Assembly: GCF_001700965.1 (NCBI RefSeq) | Contig: NZ_CP016756.1 | Coordinates: 496,001 to 560,000, forward strand | DNA length: 64,000 bases | Direction: 5' to 3' | Source: Stenotrophomonas nitritireducens | Lineage (GTDB): Bacteria > Pseudomonadota > Gammaproteobacteria > Xanthomonadales > Xanthomonadaceae | Program-made: the position numbers and the translations under genes | Shown here: piece after piece, positions 17,606 to 27,251 of the stretch | Numbering within the stretch: the stretch's first letter is position 1 | Layout: each line of letters starts with the position of its first letter | Notes under the pieces: model-generated | Seen by the model: only the letters and a program-made list of their open reading frames with translations | Told to the model about the DNA's origin: nothing | Database searches by the model: none

Positions 17606-18559
17606 TCAATGCGGGATGGCGGTCAGCTCGTCCAGCCCCAAGGCGCGGTTGAGGTTCTGCAGGGCCTGCGTGGCGGCTCCCTTGAGCAGATTGTCCAGCG
17701 TCGCCACCACCACCACGCGCTTGTTGCCCGGAGCCATGGTGAAGCCGCCGATCTGTACGCCATGGGTGCCGGCAATGCGGCTGACCCACGGTGCCTCGTC
17801 AACCACTTCGATCAGGGGCTCATTGGCATAGCGCTGCTGGTAGGTGGCCATGATCTCTTCGCGGCTGCGCGGCTGCTGCAGCCACAGGTTGACGGTCATG
17901 GTGATACCGCGGAAATGCGGCGCCACATGTGGCATGAATTCCACCGGCACGCCGAGCTGGGTGGACACCTCGCGCTCGTGCACATGATTGGTCAGCGCGT
18001 ACGGCATCAGGTTGTCGCGCAGCAGCTCCTGGTTGTTCTTGTCCGATGGCGTGGTGCCGGCGCCGGACCAACCGGAGACGCCGAAGCACACCGGCGGGCC
18101 GGCCAACTGGCTCAGCAGCGGCGCGATCGCCAGCTGCATCGCGGTGGCATAGCAGCCCGGGTTGCTGATTCGCTTCTGCCCTGCATAACGTGCGCGGGTC
18201 AGCTCCGGCAGGCCGTAATACCAGCTGTTGTCGAAACGGTAATCGGCCGACAGATCGACGATCACGGTGTCCGGCTTGCCTGCATCCAGGGCCGCAACAA
18301 AGGGTTCGCCCTTGCCGTTGGGCAGGGCCAGCACCACCGCGTCCACACCCTTGGCGGCAACCGCCTCCGGACCCAGGCTTTCGTAACGCAGCTCGCCGCT
18401 ATAGGCGTCGTTATGGTCGGCCACGCGCTGCCCGTCCAACTCGCGTGAGGACACGAACGCAAGCTCGATACCCGGGTGCGCGGCCAACAACCGGATCAGC
18501 TCGGCGCCGGTGTAACCGCGCGCGCCAACAATGCCTACCGAGAATTTTTTGTCAGTCAT
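17606..18559 (-). CDS. argC: N-acetyl-gamma-glutamyl-phosphate reductase
   Basis: 317 residues with an N-terminal NAD(P)-binding motif ([18 protein letters not shown]), the active-site Cys in SNPGCYAT and a conserved His region (PHVAPHFRG). It reduces N-acetylglutamyl phosphate to the semialdehyde. The ATG overlaps the stop of the upstream acetyltransferase gene (ATGA), so translation is coupled. Confidence 0.96.
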   Translation of the reverse strand: MTDKKFSVGIVGARGYTGAELIRLLAAHPGIELAFVSSRELDGQRVADHNDAYSGELRYESLGPEAVAAKGVDAVVLALPNGKGEPFVAALDAGKPDTVIVDLSADYRFDNSWYYGLPELTRARYAGQKRISNPGCYATAMQLAIAPLLSQLAGPPVCFGVSGWSGAGTTPSDKNNQELLRDNLMPYALTNHVHEREVSTQLGVPVEFMPHVAPHFRGITMTVNLWLQQPRSREEIMATYQQRYANEPLIEVVDEAPWVSRIAGTHGVQIGGFTMAPGNKRVVVVATLDNLLKGAATQALQNLNRALGLDELTAIPH

Positions 18560-19170
18560 TTATGCGAATCCAGAAGGAATTGCAGGTGGGCTTTCACCGC
18601 CGGCCATTCCGTGTCGATGATGGAGAACACCACGGTGTCGCGGCGCGACCCGTCGGCGTGACGCTTGTGGCTGCGCAGTACGCCGTCCTGCTTCGCGCCA
18701 AGGCGGGCAATGGCAGTGCGCGAAGCGTGATTGAACCAGCTGGTCTCGAAACCGACGCTGATGCAGCCAAGGGTTTCAAAGGCATGGTGCAGCAACAGGC
18801 GCTTGGCCTCGGTGTTCAGGCCGCTGCGCTGCACGCGCGGGCTGTACCAGGTGTAGCCGATGTTCAGGCGAGGCACGTCGGCTTCAAGCGCGTAATAACG
18901 GGTACTTCCAACCACCTCGCCATTGGCGTCCCTGACCACGAAAGCCAACACGCGGCCCTGCGCCTGCGCCTCCAGCGCGGCCACCGCGTAGTGGCCGGCG
19001 TGCTCGGGCGTAGGCACGTTGGTGTACCAGCAACGCGACAGCTCACCGTCGCCCAAGGCGCGCTGCAGTGCCGGCACATGGGCAAGTTGCAAGGGCTCCA
19101 GGGTGACGTGGCGGCCCTTCAGGATCGGCACCTGCCCCCAGTGTCCGGCGCTGGCCAGGTCGGTGCTCAC
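18556..19170 (-). CDS. GNAT family N-acetyltransferase in the arginine operon (RimJ/RimL type)
   Basis: 204 residues beginning at a GTG that overlaps the argBA stop (GTGA). The RimJ/RimL-like pattern is visible: [11 protein letters not shown] at the start, then [34 protein letters not shown] (acetyl-CoA loop region) and [20 protein letters not shown]. The overlap with argBA on one side and argC on the other shows it belongs to the operon. The fused ArgBA already carries an acetylglutamate synthase domain, so this enzyme's substrate is not obvious. It could acetylate a pathway intermediate, an amine or a protein N-terminus. Confidence 0.88.
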   Translation of the reverse strand: MSTDLASAGHWGQVPILKGRHVTLEPLQLAHVPALQRALGDGELSRCWYTNVPTPEHAGHYAVAALEAQAQGRVLAFVVRDANGEVVGSTRYYALEADVPRLNIGYTWYSPRVQRSGLNTEAKRLLLHHAFETLGCISVGFETSWFNHASRTAIARLGAKQDGVLRSHKRHADGSRRDTVVFSIIDTEWPAVKAHLQFLLDSHK

Positions 19171-20495
19171 CCCTGCAGACTCGGCTTGCGCTCGCCGCAA
19201 TGTGCGACGTAGCCCTTGATGCTGTCGAAGTCGTTGGCACCGAACCAGAACACCTTCCAGTGGTCGAGCTTGTAGCAGCCGTCCGACTCGGAATAATAGA
19301 AATGGTTGACCGGGTTGCCGTTGCGCGAACGCCAGAACAGCTGCGGGGTTTCCTCCAGCATCACGTTCCACACCGCGCGGCCCAGGCCTTCGCCCTGCGC
19401 GTCATCGAGCACGGCGAACTTGTCCAGGTACACGCCTTCCGCCTCATCGGTGAGCACCACGGCAGTGCGATAGTTCTCACTGACATAGGCACGCAGCAAC
19501 TTGGTCTTCTCGAAGTAATCCGGCACCAGGGTGCGACCGAAGCTCGACTCGATCAGTGTTTTCAGGCGTGCGGTATCGAGCTGGTCCCAGGACGTGGCCT
19601 TCAACACCTTCTCGCCACGGCGCACCAGCGTGCCCGATCCCTTGTGTGTGAACAGCTCCTTGGCCAGGTCGGCCGGGCGCGTGATCGACACCGAGGATTC
19701 TTCCGGCAGACGATCCAGCAGGTCCTTGATCTGCTCGATCTTGACCCGCATGCCGCCATGGATCCACGGCTGCTGCATCAACTGGTCGTATTCGGTGGAC
19801 AGGTTGATCGAGTCGATCAGCTTGCCCTCTTCGTCCAGCAGGCCGCCGGTGCCGGTCAGGAAGATGATCTTGTACGGCTGCAGTTCCTGCACCAGTTCAT
19901 TGGCGGCGAAATCGGCATTGACGTTGAGAATCTGCCCGCTCGGGGTTTCGCCCAGGCTGGTGATCACCGGGATCGAGCCGGCACGCAGGCTGGCTTCGAT
20001 CGGTGCCAGATTGACCTTCTTCACCTCACCGACCAGACCATAGGTATCCAGATCCAGGTACTCGGCTTCGAACACGCCGCCGGTGATGGAGGTCGCACGT
20101 GCACCATTCTGCTGCAGGGCTTCAACCAGTTTCAGGTTGGACTGCTGGAACACCTTGCGCACGATCGCCAAGGCTTCGGGCGAGGTCACGCGCAGGCCGT
20201 CGATGGTCTGCTTCTCGATGCCGGCAGCGGACAGCTCGGCATCGAGCTGCGGACCGGCGCCGTGCAGCACGATCGGGGTCAGGCCAACTTCCTGCAGGAA
20301 CGACAGCGACGAGGTCAGCGCTTCCAGATCGTCGCGCAACACCGCGCCACCGACCTTGACCACGGCAAAGCGCTTGGCATCAAGCTGCGAGAAGCGCTTG
20401 AGGTACTGGCTGATTTCCTTCGCACTGGCCATGCTCGAAAGCAGGCGGACGATGGTCTGGCGGGTCTGGCGGTGCGGCTGCATGGCTGGGGACAT
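19167..20495 (-). CDS. argB: Bifunctional N-acetylglutamate synthase/kinase (fused ArgA-ArgB)
   Basis: 442 residues. Residues about 20-285 are an amino-acid kinase domain ([27 protein letters not shown]). Residues about 295-442 are the vertebrate-like GNAT synthase domain ([48 protein letters not shown]). Such fusions are known from Xanthomonas campestris and Maricaulis maris and make and then phosphorylate N-acetylglutamate. Three in-frame ATGs lie near the start (20495, 20483 and 20432); none has a strong ribosome site, so the first is listed. The gene overlaps the next by four bases. Confidence 0.95.
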   Translation of the reverse strand: MSPAMQPHRQTRQTIVRLLSSMASAKEISQYLKRFSQLDAKRFAVVKVGGAVLRDDLEALTSSLSFLQEVGLTPIVLHGAGPQLDAELSAAGIEKQTIDGLRVTSPEALAIVRKVFQQSNLKLVEALQQNGARATSITGGVFEAEYLDLDTYGLVGEVKKVNLAPIEASLRAGSIPVITSLGETPSGQILNVNADFAANELVQELQPYKIIFLTGTGGLLDEEGKLIDSINLSTEYDQLMQQPWIHGGMRVKIEQIKDLLDRLPEESSVSITRPADLAKELFTHKGSGTLVRRGEKVLKATSWDQLDTARLKTLIESSFGRTLVPDYFEKTKLLRAYVSENYRTAVVLTDEAEGVYLDKFAVLDDAQGEGLGRAVWNVMLEETPQLFWRSRNGNPVNHFYYSESDGCYKLDHWKVFWFGANDFDSIKGYVAHCGERKPSLQG

Positions 20496-20568
20496 TGCTT
20501 GTATCTACGTAGCGACCCTTGGGGTCACGGAAAAGAAGCCGGCGACGAACCGCCGGGCCACGCGCGGC

Positions 20569-21666
20569 TCAGGCGCCGCGTTGCAGGATCTGCAGCACCG
20601 ATTCGGCGTAACGCTGCAACTGCTCCAGCGTCACGAACTCATCGGCGGTGTGGGCCTGGGCGATATCGCCGGGGCCGTACACCATGGTTGTGTAACCACC
20701 GGCCGAGAACAACGACGCCTCGGTCCAGAAATCCACTGCGTTGCCAATCGGCAGGCCCAGTTCGTCGGCGATGTCGCGCGCGGCCAGACGGCGTTCTTCG
20801 GCACGGGCGATATCACCGGACGGCAGGCTGGGGCCGCGGAAGGTTTCTTCAAAATGCGCCGCCTGCGGCTCGGCGAAGCTGGCGAAGGTGCCAAGCAGCG
20901 CATCGATATCCATCGACGGCAGCGGCCGGAAACCAAACCGCAGCTCGGCTTCGGGCGCGATCATATTGGCTTTGATGCCACCTTCGACGCGGCCGATGTT
21001 GAAACGCAGACCGGTCAGGCCGCCAAAGCGCGCATGCGCCAGCGACTCGACGTGGTCCAGCGCCTTGCCGCCCCAACGCATGGCCTGGTGCAGCGCACTG
21101 GCCGAAGGATCCTGCTTGCCGGAAGCATGGCCGGCGCGGCCCTGGAACTTCATCAGCACCGAGCTGATGCCACGGTGCGCGAGCACCGCTTCGCTCATGG
21201 TCGGCTCGGCGACGATCACCGCTTCATACGCGATGCCGCGCGCCAGGAAGGCGGCGATGCAGCGCGGGTCGTTGGCTTCTTCGTCACTGGAGAACAGGAA
21301 TGCAGCATCGCCATCGGTCAGATTGGCGGCGGCCACCAGCGCGGCGGCAGCGCCCTTGATGTCGCAGACGCCGAGGCCGACAACGCGGTCGTCCAGGCGC
21401 CGCATCACGTGCGGATCGGCCGACCAGTGCGGGGAATCCGGTACGGTGTCCAGATGCACGTTGAACAGATATCTGGGGTTGCCGCGCACCGCGTAAAAGC
21501 TGACCGCACCGGCGCCGTGGTCGATCACTTCGACATTGAAGCCCGGCAAGTTGTCGCGCAGGTAATCAAAGATGCCGCCGGTGGTGATGGCACGCGGCGG
21601 ATTGCGGGTGTCGTAGGACACCAGCTTTTCCAGGTGATCGAGGGTGGATTGGAGCAGCTTGGTCAT
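20569..21666 (-). CDS. argE': N-acetyl-L-citrulline deacetylase
   Basis: 365 residues of the M20 metallopeptidase family, with metal-ligand regions FNVHLDTVP, GVCDIKGAAA, FSSDEEAND and AEPT, and a C-terminal His in AHTADEF. By sequence this is ArgE/DapE-like. The neighbouring acetylornithine carbamoyltransferase and the xanthomonad operon context point to acetylcitrulline, not acetylornithine, as substrate. The product, citrulline, feeds argG, which lies just upstream in the same direction. Confidence 0.93.
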   Translation of the reverse strand: MTKLLQSTLDHLEKLVSYDTRNPPRAITTGGIFDYLRDNLPGFNVEVIDHGAGAVSFYAVRGNPRYLFNVHLDTVPDSPHWSADPHVMRRLDDRVVGLGVCDIKGAAAALVAAANLTDGDAAFLFSSDEEANDPRCIAAFLARGIAYEAVIVAEPTMSEAVLAHRGISSVLMKFQGRAGHASGKQDPSASALHQAMRWGGKALDHVESLAHARFGGLTGLRFNIGRVEGGIKANMIAPEAELRFGFRPLPSMDIDALLGTFASFAEPQAAHFEETFRGPSLPSGDIARAEERRLAARDIADELGLPIGNAVDFWTEASLFSAGGYTTMVYGPGDIAQAHTADEFVTLEQLQRYAESVLQILQRGA

Positions 21667-21706
21667 GGTGGGCAGCAGGTAATCACAGCAATGATCGAAA
21701 GGCTTC

Positions 21707-21840
21707 CTTCTCCCGCATGCGGGGGAAAGTGCCCGAAGGGCGGATGGGGGAGCTTTTGCTTTGCCGGTTTTGCTTTCAGAGTAAAAAAGACAGAAGCAAG
21801 AGCTCCCCTCACCCCAACCCCTCTCGGGAGAGGGGCTTCA
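21707..21840. repeat. Intergenic palindromes between argE' and argG
   Basis: A CCTTCTCCCGCATGCGGGGGAAAG hairpin with GTGCCCGAAGGGCGGATGGGGG (21707-21750) and a second element, CTCACCCCAACCCCTCTCGG plus GAGAGGGG (about 21806-21838). They are the same families as at 15.9, 23.1 and 26.6 kb. They may mark mRNA processing between operon genes. Confidence 0.75.
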
Positions 21841-21859
21841 AGCGGCGGGCTTTGCGCGC

Positions 21860-23050
21860 TTAGCGGTTCACCTGCGCGTACAGCGTGGAGCTCATGCCGA
21901 ACAGCTTGATGAAGCCTTCGGCTTCTTCCACGCCCCAGTCGGCCGACTGCGCATAGGTTGCACCCTTGGCGTTGAGGATGTGCTCCGAACGCACGGCCAC
22001 CGCGTCAACGCGGCCACCACGGGTTTCCAGCACCACTTCACCGGTGACCTTGGCCTGCGAGGACTGCAGGAAGGCTTCGATGTCGGCCTTGAGCGGGTCG
22101 TGGTAGAAGCCTTCGTACACCAGCTCCACCCACTTGCGCGCCACTTCCGGCTTGAAACGGTTCTGCTGCTTGGTCAGCACGGCATCTTCCAGCGCACGGT
22201 GCGCGGCCAGCAGCGAGACCAGGCCAGGGGCTTCGAATACGATGCGGCCCTTCAGGCCGATCACGGTGTCGCCGGTGTAAACGCCACGGCCAACGCCATA
22301 CTGGGCGAACAACTTGTTGAGCTTGGCCAGGATCTGCTCACCCGGCAGTGCCTTGCCGTCCAGCGCGACGGCTTCGCCCTCGACGAACTTCAAGGTGACG
22401 GTCAGCGGTTCCAGCGGCCACGCATTGCGCGGTGCGCACCAGCCGCGGGCACCTTCGCCCGGGGCTTCCCACTTGTCGATCTCACCACCGGACATGGTCA
22501 GGCCCAGCAGGTTCTCGTTGATGGTGTAGGCCTGCTGCTTGGCACGCACGCCGAAGCCGCGCGCTTCCAGGTACTTCTGCTCGTAGGCGCGGGTCTGGGT
22601 GTGTTCTTTCTGGATTTCGCGGATCGGCGCGACGATCTGGTAGTCGCCCTGGGCCTTCACTGCCAGGTCGAAACGCACCTGGTCGTTGCCCATGCCGGTG
22701 CAGCCGTGGGCGATGATGTTGGTGCCCAGCTCGGCGGCGCGCTTGAGCGCAGCGTCGACGATCAGGTAACGGTCGGACACCAGCAGCGGGTACTGGCCCT
22801 GGTAGCCCTCACCGGCCCACACGAACGGCTTGACGAAGCCGGACCAAATGGCCGGGCCACCATCGACGGTGACGTGGCTGGTGACACCCAGCTCGGCGGC
22901 ACGCTTCTCGATGAAATCACGCTCTTCGGCATCCACGCCACCGGTGTCGGCGAACACGGTGTGCACGTTGTAGCCGCGCTCCTGCAGGTAAGGCACGCAG
23001 AAGCTGGTGTCGAGGCCGCCGGAGAAGGCGAGGACGATGTCTTTGCTCAT
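21860..23050 (-). CDS. argG: Argininosuccinate synthase
   Basis: 396 residues from [20 protein letters not shown]. The PP-loop (AFSGGLDTS), [13 protein letters not shown] and the citrulline/aspartate-binding segments are present. It joins citrulline and aspartate using ATP. The start is set by the conserved N-terminus and a preceding GGAA stretch; an open frame upstream runs through a repeat and is not coding. Confidence 0.97.
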   Translation of the reverse strand: MSKDIVLAFSGGLDTSFCVPYLQERGYNVHTVFADTGGVDAEERDFIEKRAAELGVTSHVTVDGGPAIWSGFVKPFVWAGEGYQGQYPLLVSDRYLIVDAALKRAAELGTNIIAHGCTGMGNDQVRFDLAVKAQGDYQIVAPIREIQKEHTQTRAYEQKYLEARGFGVRAKQQAYTINENLLGLTMSGGEIDKWEAPGEGARGWCAPRNAWPLEPLTVTLKFVEGEAVALDGKALPGEQILAKLNKLFAQYGVGRGVYTGDTVIGLKGRIVFEAPGLVSLLAAHRALEDAVLTKQQNRFKPEVARKWVELVYEGFYHDPLKADIEAFLQSSQAKVTGEVVLETRGGRVDAVAVRSEHILNAKGATYAQSADWGVEEAEGFIKLFGMSSTLYAQVNR

Positions 23051-23080
23051 GGGGAAGGAATCTCTGCTTTGGTTCTTGAG

Positions 23081-23190
23081 CCCCTCCCCCACCGGTGGAG
23101 GGGTTGGGGAGGGGGTTGGCGAATAGGAGGATGCATCGGGAGTGAGGAGCCCTGCCCTCACCCCAACCCCTTTCCCGTCGGGAGAGGGGC
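23081..23190. repeat. Two G-rich/C-rich palindromes between argG and argF'
   Basis: CCCCTCCCCCACCGGTGGAG with GGGTTGGGGAGGGGG (23081-23115) and CTCACCCCAACCCCTTTCCC-GTC-GGGAGAGGGGC (23158-23190). Both are self-complementary. The second abuts the argF' stop, so it may slow or end part of the transcript before argG. Confidence 0.75.
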
Positions 23191-23198
23191 TTCAAGCA

Positions 23199-24209
23199 TT
23201 ACTTGCCGATCACTGCGGCCATGATCGCCTTCTGCACATGCAGGCGATTCTCGGCCTCGTTGATTGCAATGCATTGCGGCGAATCCATCACGCCGTCGGT
23301 GGCCTTCACATTGCGGCGCAGCGGCAGGCAGTGGCTGAAAACGCCATTGTTGGTCAGCGCCATCTTGGCCTCATCGACGATGAAGTGCTTGTACTGGTCA
23401 CGGATCGGCTTTTCCGGCTCCCAGTTGCCGAAGAACGGCAGCGCGCCCCAGCTCTTGGCGTAGACCACATCGGCGCCGGCATAGGCGGTCTGGATGTCAT
23501 GGCTGACCTGCAGCGAACCACCGCTCTCGGCCACGTTCTGCTCGGCCCAGCCCATGTAGCGCTCGTCCAGGATGTAATCCGGGGTCGGGCACAGCAGGGT
23601 CACGTCCATGCCCATGCGGGTGGCGATGGTCAGCGCCGAGTTGGCCACCGCGGTGTTCAGCGGCTTGGGGTGGTAGGTCCAGGTCAGCACGTACTTCTTG
23701 CCGCGCAGGTCGTTGGTGCCGAAGTGTTCCTGCAGCGCCAGGATATGCGCCAGCTCCTGGCACGGATGGGTGATGGTCTCCATGTTGATCACCGGCACCG
23801 GCGAATACTTGGCAAAGCTCTTGAGGACCTGGTCCTCGCGGTCCTTGCTCCAGTCCACGAACTTCGGGAACGCACGCACGCCGATCAGGTCGACATAACG
23901 GCCCAGCACCTTGGCCACTTCGGCAATGTGCTCTTCGGTATCACCGTCCATCACGGTGCCGAGGTTGAACTCGATCGGCCACGCATCCTTGCCCGGCTGC
24001 AGCACCACGGCATGCCCGCCCAGCTGAAACGCGCCCAGCTCGAAGCTGGTGCGGGTACGCATGGACGGGTTGAAGAACACCAGGGCGATCGACTTGCCCT
24101 TCAGGTCATCACCCAGCTTGTTCTGCTTGAACAACGCCGCCTGGGTGAGCAGCGCGTCGAGTTCGGCGCGGCTCCAGTCCTGGGTGTTCAAAAAGTGCTT
24201 CAGAGACAT
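23199..24209 (-). CDS. argF': N-acetylornithine carbamoyltransferase
   Basis: 336 residues. The carbamoyl-phosphate loop is NPSMRTRTS (47-55) and HPCQ is at 148-151. HCLPLRR (293-299) leads to Lys302, which is carboxylated in the X. campestris enzyme, and Glu92, associated with acetylornithine specificity, is also in place (numbering remembered from that structure). It makes N-acetylcitrulline from acetylornithine and carbamoyl phosphate. It is the first gene of the arginine run. AAGGAAGGATCG precedes the ATG. Confidence 0.96.
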   Translation of the reverse strand: MSLKHFLNTQDWSRAELDALLTQAALFKQNKLGDDLKGKSIALVFFNPSMRTRTSFELGAFQLGGHAVVLQPGKDAWPIEFNLGTVMDGDTEEHIAEVAKVLGRYVDLIGVRAFPKFVDWSKDREDQVLKSFAKYSPVPVINMETITHPCQELAHILALQEHFGTNDLRGKKYVLTWTYHPKPLNTAVANSALTIATRMGMDVTLLCPTPDYILDERYMGWAEQNVAESGGSLQVSHDIQTAYAGADVVYAKSWGALPFFGNWEPEKPIRDQYKHFIVDEAKMALTNNGVFSHCLPLRRNVKATDGVMDSPQCIAINEAENRLHVQKAIMAAVIGK

Positions 24210-24305
24210 CGATCCTTCCTTTATTGCGGAAAACCACCGTCGCCGGTGGGCGGATGCGCTAATGCGCGGCTCATTGCGTTTGAAACTTTTACCGAACCAG
24301 AAACG

Positions 24306-24331
24306 AAAAAACCCAGCCTGGGCTGGGTTTT
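24306..24331 (-). terminator. Intrinsic terminator upstream of argF'
   Basis: On the minus strand AAAACCCAGC-CCAG-GCTGGGTTTTTT: a 10-bp stem with a run of six Ts. It most simply ends the transcript of the secreted-protein gene 180 bases upstream, leaving about 95 bases for an argF' promoter and leader. Confidence 0.8.
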
Positions 24332-24511
24332 CCGAACAGACAGCACGAAGCTCCGGTCACCCAGCGAATATGTGGGATTCCGGTCGGCGGGCACGCGACG
24401 TCATGCCGGAGGCCATCCGGGCGGTGCTGCTTTCGTGCTGGAAGCTGGTGGCTTTCATCGTCGGCCATACTCGCACGCAGGTAAGGCCTGCGCAAGTGTC
24501 GCGGTGCAACA

Positions 24512-25063
24512 TCACGGACCGCTGGTCGAGGCGGGGGCTGTCTGGCCAATATCCGGGGTGATCGACACCCGCAGCTTGAGCCGGTTACCGGGGTCTTCGG
24601 GCAGTCGCGAGCGGAACTTGATGCCCTTGTAGACGTAGTCCACGTCGTAGGCTATGGGCCGGCGGAACTCACGCCCTACCTCCACGATCTTGCATTCCGG
24701 GGTCAGCATCGCCGCTGCGCCGTTGCCGCCCTGCGGCGCAAGCGTGGTTTCTTCTTCCTGGCCTTCCTGATGGCTGAACATGCCGCGCACCGAGTCCCAG
24801 AAGCGGCGGAACCCGCCCTTGTCTTCCTCACCCTTGACCTGCACCGGCGCCAGCGTACGGGTGGACACCGGCTCGCAGTGCTCCTCGGTACGGCTGGCGC
24901 GCAGGGTCTGGAACACCGGCTCGACATTGAGCACCTGCGCATAGTCGTAGCGCACGTTTTCCATGATCACCACGCGATTGCGCTGCTCGGGTTCCTGCGC
25001 AAGCGCGGGCACGGCGGCGCCAGCCAACAGGCAGATCATCGACAGCAATGGAGCAGGTTTCAT
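24512..25063 (-). CDS. Secreted protein resembling glycine-zipper surface proteins without the zipper
   Basis: 183 residues with a signal peptide (MKPAPLLSMICLLAGAAVPALA, cleavage before Q). The mature part begins YDYAQVLNVEPVFQTLR and ends YDVDYVYKGIKFRSRLPEDP followed by basic and beta-rich residues. These ends resemble the flanks of glycine-zipper (SlyB/17-kDa antigen-like) proteins of xanthomonads. The Gly-rich middle is replaced by a charged stretch (EEDKGGFRRFWDSVRGMFSHQ). Two cysteines could form a disulfide. I use the ATG at 25063 rather than a TTG directly before it. Function unknown; envelope location inferred. Confidence 0.75.
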   Translation of the reverse strand: MKPAPLLSMICLLAGAAVPALAQEPEQRNRVVIMENVRYDYAQVLNVEPVFQTLRASRTEEHCEPVSTRTLAPVQVKGEEDKGGFRRFWDSVRGMFSHQEGQEEETTLAPQGGNGAAAMLTPECKIVEVGREFRRPIAYDVDYVYKGIKFRSRLPEDPGNRLKLRVSITPDIGQTAPASTSGP

Positions 25064-25228
25064 CAAAAGATTGGGCTAGGGCTGGTCGCGGGCAGTGGGT
25101 ACTAGTGTAGGCAGCACAGCTGCCTAGGGCCTGAACATTACCCATCCGCACGCGTATTGCCCAGCCCGGGGATGCTCCGCCCGGCCCGGGCCGCTAGAAT
25201 TGACAGGTTCGCTTACCCCCGGATTGCC

Positions 25229-26596
25229 ATGACCCTGCGCCTGCACAACAACCTGACGCGGCAGCTGGAGCCGTTTGCTCCGCTCGACCCCGCCGCCCCC
25301 ACCCTGTATGTGTGCGGCCCCACGGTCTACAACTATGTACATATCGGCAATGCGCGCGGCCCGGTGGTGTTCGGGGTGCTGGCGGCGCTGCTGCGCCGGC
25401 GCTATGGCAATCTGCGCTACGCCCGCAACATCACCGACGTTGACGACAAGATCAATGCCGCGGCCAAGGACCAGGGCGTGCCGATTTCGGCCATCACCGA
25501 CCGTTTTGCCGCCGCCTACCGCGAAGACATGGCTGCGCTGGGCGTGATGCCGCCGGACATCGAGCCGGAGGCCACCGCGCATATCCCGCAGATCATCGCC
25601 ATGGTCGAGCAGCTGATCGCCAGCGGCCATGCCTATGCCGCGCAGGGCCATGTGCTGTTCTCGGTCAGCAGCTTTGCCGATTACGGCAAGCTTTCGCGCC
25701 GCGATCCGGAGGAAATGCTGGCCGGTGCGCGCGTCGAGGTTGCCCCGTACAAGCGCGAAGCCGGCGACTTCGTGCTGTGGAAGCCGTCCAGCGACGACCT
25801 GCCCGGCTGGGATTCGCCCTGGGGCCGTGGCCGCCCGGGCTGGCACATCGAGTGCTCGGCAATGGCCGCCGCGCACCTGGGCCCGACCATCGACATCCAC
25901 GCAGGCGGCGTCGACCTGCAGTTCCCGCACCACGAGAACGAGATCGCGCAGAGTGTCTGCGCCCATGGCGGGCAGACCTTCGCCCGCTTCTGGCTGCACA
26001 ACGGCATGCTCAATTTCGACGGCGGCAAGATGAGCAAGTCGATCGGCAACATCCAGCGCGTGCATGACCTGGTGCGCCAGCATCCGCCGGAAGCGCTGCG
26101 CTATGCGCTGCTGTCGGCCCACTACCGGCAGCCGCTGGAGTGGTCCGATGCGCTGATCGAACAGTCGGTGCGCACCCTGGATCGGCTGTACGGCACGTTG
26201 CGCGACCTGGTCGATGTCGACGCGACCGCTGAAATCCCCGCCAGCGTCGAGGCTGCGCTGGAAGACGACCTCAACACGCCGCTGGCGCTGGCTGAAGTGG
26301 CGCGCATCGCCAGCGAGGCGCGCAAGGCTGAATCCATCGAAGACAAAACACGCCTGAAGCGTGAGCTGCTGGGTGCCGGCTTGGCCCTGGGCCTGCTGCA
26401 GCAGGCACCGGCCGACTGGTTCGGTCGCGGTGCCGAAGCCGGCGACGACGCCCGCATCCAAACGCTGATCGACGAACGCATCGCTGCCAAACAGGCGCGT
26501 GACTTCGCCCGTGCCGATGCCATCCGTGACCAGCTGGCCGCGGAGAACATCGTGCTGGAAGACACGCCACAGGGTGTGCGCTGGAAGCGGGGCTGA
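25229..26596 (+). CDS. cysS: Cysteinyl-tRNA synthetase
   Basis: 455 residues. Class I synthetase motifs HIGNARGP (HIGH-like) and KMSKS, and the zinc ligands Cys (YVCGPTVYN), Cys (WHIECSAM) and His (FPHHENE) are present. It charges tRNA-Cys in the cytoplasm. The ATG at 25229 matches the family N-terminus ([12 protein letters not shown]). It stands divergent from the secreted-protein gene. Confidence 0.97.
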   Translation: MTLRLHNNLTRQLEPFAPLDPAAPTLYVCGPTVYNYVHIGNARGPVVFGVLAALLRRRYGNLRYARNITDVDDKINAAAKDQGVPISAITDRFAAAYREDMAALGVMPPDIEPEATAHIPQIIAMVEQLIASGHAYAAQGHVLFSVSSFADYGKLSRRDPEEMLAGARVEVAPYKREAGDFVLWKPSSDDLPGWDSPWGRGRPGWHIECSAMAAAHLGPTIDIHAGGVDLQFPHHENEIAQSVCAHGGQTFARFWLHNGMLNFDGGKMSKSIGNIQRVHDLVRQHPPEALRYALLSAHYRQPLEWSDALIEQSVRTLDRLYGTLRDLVDVDATAEIPASVEAALEDDLNTPLALAEVARIASEARKAESIEDKTRLKRELLGAGLALGLLQQAPADWFGRGAEAGDDARIQTLIDERIAAKQARDFARADAIRDQLAAENIVLEDTPQGVRWKRG

Positions 26597-26600
26597 GGCC

Positions 26601-26759
26601 TCCTTCCGGGGCTTCGCCCCACCCTCTCCCCAACCCCTCTCCCGCAAGGGGAGAGGGGCTAAAGCGGAAGCTGCAGCTACACAATACTGCGTCAGTTTGC
26701 GGCGCACTGAGCCCCTCTCCCCTTGCGGGAGAGGGGTTGGGGAGAGGGGCAAGCAAACC
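26601..26759. repeat. Inverted pair of CCCTCTCCCC elements between cysS and sufE
   Basis: CCCTCTCCCCAACCCCTCTC (about 26621 on) with GGGGAGAGGGGC, and its mirror AGCCCCTCTCCCCTTGCGGG followed by AGAGGGGTTGGGGAGAGGG (26709-26759), about 45 bases apart. The two halves are inverted relative to each other, so a larger hairpin is possible. Confidence 0.8.
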
Positions 26760-26813
26760 TCGCCCCACCCAAGCCTGTCGCCACCAGGACGACAGGCCAG
26801 AACAGGAATCCCA

Positions 26814-27251
26814 ATGATCAACTCCCCCTTCCCGCTCGAACCCACTCCCGCCGACGCCCAGGCCGCCATTGCCGAGGAATTCTCGTTCTTCGGTGACTGG
26901 TCCGAGCGCTACCAGTACCTGATTGACCTGGGCCGCAAGCTGCCTGCCTTCCCGGAAGAATGGAAGACCGAAGAACACCGCCTGCTCGGCTGCCAGTCCA
27001 TGGTCTGGATCGTGCCCGAAGGCGACGCCGACAAGCTGGTGTTCCACGCCATCAGTGATTCGGCCATTGTCTCGGGCCTGATCTATCTGGCGTTGCGCGT
27101 GTACTCGGGCCGCTCGGCCGCGGAGATCCTGGCCACCGATCCGGATTACGTGTCCGCCATCGGCCTTGCCAAGCACCTGTCGCCGACGCGCAGCAACGGC
27201 CTGGCCGCGATGCTGGCCTTCATCCGCGATACGGCCCAAGCCAGGCAGTGA
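26814..27251 (+). CDS. sufE: Cysteine desulfuration protein SufE
   Basis: 145 residues. The active-site cysteine sits in HRLLGCQSMVW and the flanking LIDLGRKLPAFPEEW is a SufE-family mark. It accepts sulfur from a SufS-type cysteine desulfurase for Fe-S cluster assembly. No sufBCDS genes are in the window. The stop overlaps the GTG of the next gene, so it is translated with an MFS transporter, which does not suggest a common pathway. Confidence 0.92.
   Translation: MINSPFPLEPTPADAQAAIAEEFSFFGDWSERYQYLIDLGRKLPAFPEEWKTEEHRLLGCQSMVWIVPEGDADKLVFHAISDSAIVSGLIYLALRVYSGRSAAEILATDPDYVSAIGLAKHLSPTRSNGLAAMLAFIRDTAQARQ

Noticed and set aside
24210..24560. Arginine leader peptide with attenuator upstream of argF'
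   Set aside because: The hairpin with T-run is better placed as the end of the preceding gene; no short frame rich in Arg codons with a ribosome site and no alternative hairpin is evident.
25124..26869. A 581-codon minus-strand frame across cysS
   Set aside because: cysS on the plus strand has all synthetase motifs; the antisense frame includes intergenic palindromes and shows no domain.
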